Shown here: positions 59,210 to 64,000 of the stretch, in pieces
Layout of the letters: each line of letters starts with the position of its first letter
Position numbering within the stretch: position 1 is the stretch's first letter
Assembly (NCBI GenBank): GCA_003508835.1
Contig: PUFA01000072.1
Span: 2,046,001 to 2,110,000 of the forward strand
Length of the DNA stretch: 64,000 nucleotides
Source: Eonycteris spelaea
Lineage: Eukaryota; Chordata; Mammalia; Chiroptera; Pteropodidae
Reading direction: 5' to 3'
The notes under the pieces: generated by a model
What the model was told of the DNA's origin: nothing
Databases searched by the model: none
The model's input: the letters and a program-made list of their open reading frames with translations, nothing else
Translations under genes and position numbers: made by a program

Positions 59210-59345
59210 CAGGGTGCACAGGAACTAACTGGGAATCTTATTACAATGCAGATTCTGACTCAGAAGGTCTGGGACGGGGCCTGGAAGTCTGCGTTCCTGA
59301 CAAGCTTCCGAATGATGCTATGCTGCCGGTCCACAGCCCACACGT
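59210..59345 (+). mobile_element. MER5-group hAT fragment
   Basis: 'actgggaatcttattacaat', 'gcagattctgactcagaagg', 'tctgggacggggcctgg' and 'agtctgcgttcctgacaagc' follow the layout of the common ~190 bp hAT MITEs. Ends eroded. Confidence 0.6.
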
Positions 59346-60829
59346 GGGGTAGCAGCAGTCCGGCCCAGACGGCGCATGAGATCACTGCTGTTTCTGAAAG
59401 GAACACCTGTGAGCCAGCCCTTCCGCTGCTCAGTTAAGTCAAGTCAGTATATACAGCAGGGAGGCCCACCACTGGCAGTTTTCGAGTTTCCCAGCGATTC
59501 TTACGGGCAGTCAGGGTTGAAAACCCGCTGGCTGGACTGATTCTGGTGCTTGTTATCAACTAGGTATGTGGACTCTGGAAACTTATCACCGGGAATCTCA
59601 GTTTTGTATTAGGAAGGGAGAGATGCTGGCCGAAAGGGATGGGTATAGAAACAAATGTACAGTATTTGAAGGTACTTTGAAAGAAGATAAACTATAATGG
59701 CTATTTTACGTGATAGTGTCTTAGTTCCTTCAATTAGAGTGAGGAGTTAAGTGTCCCTGGATAATCAAATTCCATGAGTGTGCTGCGTGCTAAGTCTATC
59801 AAAGAGATTGTTTTTTAGTTAAGAGACATCCCTGTTGTGCTGTTAAACTCCCCGAAGCCCAATGCACTGGGACTCTAACTTTCTTAAATGACAACTGACT
59901 CATAAATGGATTTTAGGTCCCAACGGCATCCCAGCCAGTACCTTAAAAAACCTCCTCGAATTATTTCCAATATGGACTTCTGGCACCCAGGGATGACTGA
60001 GGCATGATCTGCGAAGCAAACCCACGATCCCTCCCCTTCCACCCCTCCCCTGTCCTGTCAACCCCAAGCGCCCGGGCACAAGGCAGGTCCTCTGCTGCCA
60101 ACTTTCAACTTTCTGTGCAATAATAAACAAAGCTCCAAAGGACATCAGTTCTGCCAGCCGCCAACAGATGGCATCAGCGGTCGTGCAAGGTCGTTCCGCC
60201 TCAGCCTTGGCCTTGTTTCTTAATCTCTGTCATGTGTGCTAGGTTTGAAAGGCAGTGTCCTGTTAAAAACTTACTGAAGGTGAAAAAAAAAATTAGGTCA
60301 AAATGCAAGTGTCTTTGGATAATAAAACGAGAGGTGTAGAGGAGCAAAAGCCCCCAACATCCCGGCTCTCGCGGGAAACAACCTCACCAGCAATCAACGT
60401 GTACCCAGCTTAGGTAAGTGTCATGCTGGGTTCAGAACCATTGGGCTTTGGGAACTAACCTGTGAGAAGTGCTTCTATGTCCCCAACTGACAGAACAATG
60501 AAAGTGCTTCTCACGGCCCACGCAGAAACCACACGGAAAGCGAAACCACCCTCCGCCATGAGGCAAGGCTATAACCACAGCAACGCTTTTCAGAACCAAG
60601 GACCCTCTGAGACCCAGAACTCCGTTCCTCCTGATTCATCTGGCTTGTGCGTTCAGGACGCCATCAGCTATTCCCAAGAAGACAGGGCACCTTGTGACAA
60701 CGTTGTGTGCTCAAGCTAGGGCAGCTTAGTTCTTTCTGCAGGAACAGGGTGCATGCCATCATCTTAATCCTTCAAAGGTAATATTCAGATATCCTGTGGA
60801 TGGCCAGAACTGGGTGTATTATTTTAGAT
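59346..60829. other. Intron 1 interval, nothing identified
   Basis: Intronic DNA between a MER5-group fragment and MER20. No gene or repeat recognised. Confidence 0.5.
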
Positions 60830-61042
60830 CAGTGGTTCTCAGCCAAGGGACTTTACTTTCCAGGGGACATTTGGTGGCACTTTCGTGGAGAAGTTCTGGT
60901 GGTCACACTGGGGGAGAAGGGGAGGATGCTACTGGCATTTAGTGGGTAAAGGGTAGATACCCTACAATGCACAGGGCAGCCCCACGACAAAGAATTACCC
61001 AGCCCAAATGTCGATCGATAGTGCTGAGATTGAGAAACCCTG
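60830..61042 (+). mobile_element. MER20 (hAT-Charlie MITE), second copy
   Basis: Ends 'cagtggttctcagcc' and 'gattgagaaaccctg', with internal 'caggggacatttggtgg', 'tgctactggcatttagtgg' and 'ctacaatgcacagggcag'. It spans 213 bp, close to the family length of about 218 bp. Same orientation as the copy at 6.4 kb. Confidence 0.92.
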
Positions 61043-63421
61043 CTGTGGAGGCCAGGAATTTTGGCCAAGAAAATTTAAATTCCAAAAGTCAATTTCCCAC
61101 TGTCGTCACAAAAAACATCTTGACTGAGAAGACAAAAGCTAACTAATGGGAACTCCCTCCTGACGTCAAAATCAGTCCTCCCAAGCTTTCTTCATCCCTG
61201 GTTTTGGGAACAGAGTGTCCCTCCTGTTCGCCAAGGCCTCCCCTTCTGGATCTCATTCTTGGGAATGTTGCTCCATCCACCATGCCATACTCTTCCTCAG
61301 CATCCACACCCTTCCTCCCTTTACCAAGTTGACAGAGGCTGTTTCCCTATATTAACAAACAACTCTCACCCAGAGTATGAAATAAACACCTACGAATCCA
61401 TGCTGATATAAACAAATAACTAACCAAATAAATAAATGGAAGAGAAGGGACAAATCTTCCTTGCGGAAGGTGTCCAAGTAATACACGCAGAAGGAAGGAG
61501 AAAATCATCAGTAGGAGGCTACGGTAATCATGGCTGCAGGCAGGATCATGTTGGAAGTTTTTAAAAGAGACACAGGCTGCCTGCATTGCCTCAAAGCCTC
61601 TCTCCAAAAGTATTACTTACTGGAGTGGTTTTAACACACCTAAATGACCTTTCTTCAATTCTCCTCCCTCTAGCTTATTAATTGCCCTCCCCTCGAATGT
61701 GGGTAGGTTTAATTATTTCACTTCTAACGAACAGAGTATGCCCTGTGGACAGCTTTCTAGAATATCATCGGGCTGACCTCTTTAGGGGTTTTATTCTTAG
61801 GTCATGAAGATATTTTGACACAGTACCCAAATGCAACATGTACCTGGGTGTGGCTGGCAGGTGGCTTTGCTTTTTTAGGATTTTGAATTTTCCACCAAGA
61901 TACAGAGCTGGTGTTCACCCCGAGTGATAACAGCTTGTGAAGCAAATCTGTTTGGGGCACAGGCAAAGCAAACCTCATGAGATTCCTACATGCTGATATC
62001 GCAAGAGAATGACGCCCGGTTGCAAAATTCAAGATTTTGCAGGAGCTTTCCAATCAGCAGCACAATCCCTCCAAAAACCTCGGTGACAACACCCACCAAG
62101 TTAACACCCCAGTCGCTCTAGGTCAGAGTAAAGATGAAAAAGGCACAACCGGAACTCACACCAATCTACGCCTCCCTCCCCCAATCTTGTATCAGTTCAG
62201 AAAAAACCTTTTCAGCTAACCCGGTAACAAAATGCAGGCTCAAGAAGAAATCACACGGTCCTTGGCACTACAATGCCAGGTTATTATTTTGCAAAAAGTA
62301 GGTCAAATCCCTGTGAATAGGAATACTTTTCTTCTTATTATAAAACTAGATTAGTTTGCTGGGTTGTTTGAGGCAGAAAAATTAAACTCACTGCTCAGCC
62401 TATTTGCCTTTAGCTTGACTGCTCAGGGAAGTGGTTGAAAGACAGATCAGGATTAAAGCGTTCATCATCTCCCACCGAGCACCGGGGCCCACCGCCCCTC
62501 TCCCAGAGATTCCTCGGCGGGATCCAGCTCAAGCCACAGGTGCTGGAAGGCGCAGGCTCTGAGTTCCCTTTCCCGTGCCCAGGAGTGAGTTTTCCAAGGG
62601 AGAGGGCTGAGAACACCGAGTGTGGAGGGCAAGAGGGGCCCTCTGGAAAGGGCACTGGAGGACGGGGAAGAGTGTTAAAGGTGATGATTAGAAAAGGACC
62701 GACACCTAGTCTATTCTCTTTGCTGTCCAGGTGATGCCACAGCGCCTCCTGGATCCCTTTGCCAAAGCACAAGTAGCTTTGAGTGTCAGCTGCTAATGGG
62801 TCCCGTCTGCCCCCCTAGTCCATCAACTCGCCTCAGTCCCTGGGAGCCGCTCCACCCAGGGGGTTATATCTGCCCTGAGGGAGGCCCACAACCAATCAAG
62901 GTTCACATGGGCGAGGGTACCAAGGGCCAACTCTAGGGAGGAGGGACACTAGCTGTGATGCTCACCTTCTCCCCTGCCCTGCCACTCTCCCACCTCCACC
63001 CCGACACCATGAGAATCCCTCAGCAACTAAGGAACCTGACCCACGACGCCAGGCGTTAAGCTCCGTGAAGCTCTGGGCCTGTTCGGGAGATCCCAGTTCC
63101 AGGGCCCCAGTGCTCCCCGGAGGACAACTAGGCAGAGGGAACCCTGACTCAAGCCTAGCTGATGCCCCAAACACCAGAGGTAAGGTTCAGTTCCCAATTC
63201 TTCTTATTCTCATTAGAGAAAGGACATCAGAAGGAGGGGCTCTGCCATACCTCAGTGACAGCTCTGTCTCCTAAAAAGACCCTGTAACAAAAGGGTGATT
63301 TTCTAGCTCCTAGCACCCTGTACCCAAGTTGGGAAAAACTCAGCATTGGCAAGACCCATCTCACAGATCATTCATGAGGCAAAAAGAGTTATGTCAGCCG
63401 TCACTCTTACCCAAGGAAGTA
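61043..63421. other. Intron 1 interval, nothing firmly identified
   Basis: The part 61380-61560 looks like an old repeat of unknown type. 62430-63180 is GC-rich but lacks a CpG island. No gene seen. Confidence 0.45.
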
Positions 63422-63996
63422 CAGCAGGTCCTTCAATCACATTGTTTCGTTAGACACTAAGGTGTCGTTTCATTATAATGAGAGAAAAAAAAATTGATTC
63501 CTGGCCAGGGCCACTGGCTGTGCGGAGTGAGCATTCTCCCCACGTCTCGTGGGTTCTCTCTGCAGACTGTTCGCCTCCCACGTCCCCAAGACGTGCCCTG
63601 GGTTAACTGGTGTGTCGAAGTTGCCCCGGTCCGAGCAGTAGTGGGGGTGAGAGTAGCCCTGTGATGGAAGGGTGTCCTGTCCAGGCTGGGTTCTTGCCTT
63701 GCCCTGAGCTGCCAGGCGAGGCTCCGGCCACCCGCCACCCTGAACTGGAAATAAGTGGGTGTAAAAGCGTGATCTTACGTGTTTTTACTCGCCTTTCTGA
63801 AATGCATGTATAAGCGCCCCTTTATTTCGATGCTTACTATTGGAAATGTTTGGGGACTTAATTTTAGAAGTTTGGTGATGTTTTTGTAACCAGAAATAGA
63901 CCATATCCATTAGCTTGTGGTAAAACTGGTCTCCTTCTATGTCGTTTTACTTAAAGTTGGGAACCTATCTGACAACGTGAAGTGAGGACTTACTAT
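63422..63996 (-). mobile_element. Tigger-like DNA transposon, nearly complete, at window end
   Basis: The 3' flank reads 'acttaaagttgggaacct...gaagtgaggacttact', the complement of a known Tigger terminus ('agtaagtcctcactt'). The other end starts near 'cagcaggtccttcaatcac'. The middle (about 63505-63750) carries the widespread 'gatggaagggtgtcctgtcc' segment. No transposase ORF remains. The family name within Tigger (Tigger3/4 or Zombi type) is uncertain. Confidence 0.65.
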
Positions 63997-64000
63997 AGTT

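Larger units (their letters stand above)
14334..64000 (-). other. PITPNC1: PITPNC1 intron 1, 3' part (at least 49.7 kb)
   Basis: Everything upstream of exon 2 up to the window edge. The coding part of exon 1 (MLLKEYRICMPLTVDE) and a promoter CpG island were searched for and are not present, so the intron continues past 64000. It carries nearly all the LINEs and DNA transposons and the RPL30 pseudogene. A long first intron is normal for this gene in mammals, from general knowledge. Confidence 0.9.

Noticed and set aside
62430..63180. GC-rich region near the right end as PITPNC1 exon 1 and promoter
   Set aside because: CpG is not enriched and no segment encodes MLLKEYRICMPLTVDE on the minus strand.

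Overview
The window is nuclear DNA of a placental mammal. The evidence is two spliced, GT-AG bounded coding exons of a vertebrate gene, very low gene density, and a deep load of old mammalian repeats: MIR, L2, L1M-type LINEs, MaLR LTRs, MER20, MER5A, other hAT-Charlie elements and Tigger elements. I saw no Alu, B1/B2, CAN, Bov-tA, ERE or Ves SINE. Primates, rodents, ruminants, dog/cat, horse and vesper bats therefore seem less likely, but the order cannot be fixed by eye.

The only protein-coding gene I can support is PITPNC1 (cytoplasmic phosphatidylinositol transfer protein 1, RdgB-beta), read on the minus strand. Exon 2 is at 14185-14333 and exon 3 at 2927-3015. Both have canonical splice sites and phases that join without a break. 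From high to low coordinate the window holds the 3' part of the very long intron 1 (14334-64000), exon 2, all of intron 2 (3016-14184, about 11.2 kb), exon 3 and the start of intron 3 (1-2926). Exon 1 with the promoter lies beyond 64000, and exon 4 onward lies below position 1.

The intron sequence is a layered repeat record. Notable parts are an RPL30 processed pseudogene inserted in an older L1 (33103-33581), with a probable target-site duplication. At 45.83-47.36 kb an L1 tail is split by a Tigger-type element and abutted by a MaLR LTR. An MLT1 LTR splits another L1 tail (16.06-16.69 kb). A GGAA microsatellite has expanded inside an L1 (40.83-40.96 kb), two MER20 copies are present, and a near-complete Tigger element closes the window (63.42-64.0 kb).

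No second functional gene, structural RNA gene, CRISPR array or intact mobile element was found. Repeat family names come from remembered consensus sequences, not a database search. Names of the older or rarer families are tentative, and element edges are approximate unless stated. I found no clear sign of an unknown biological system. The least explained items are a spliceable-looking open segment on the PITPNC1 strand (27569-27789) and several non-repeat blocks that could be conserved intronic enhancers.
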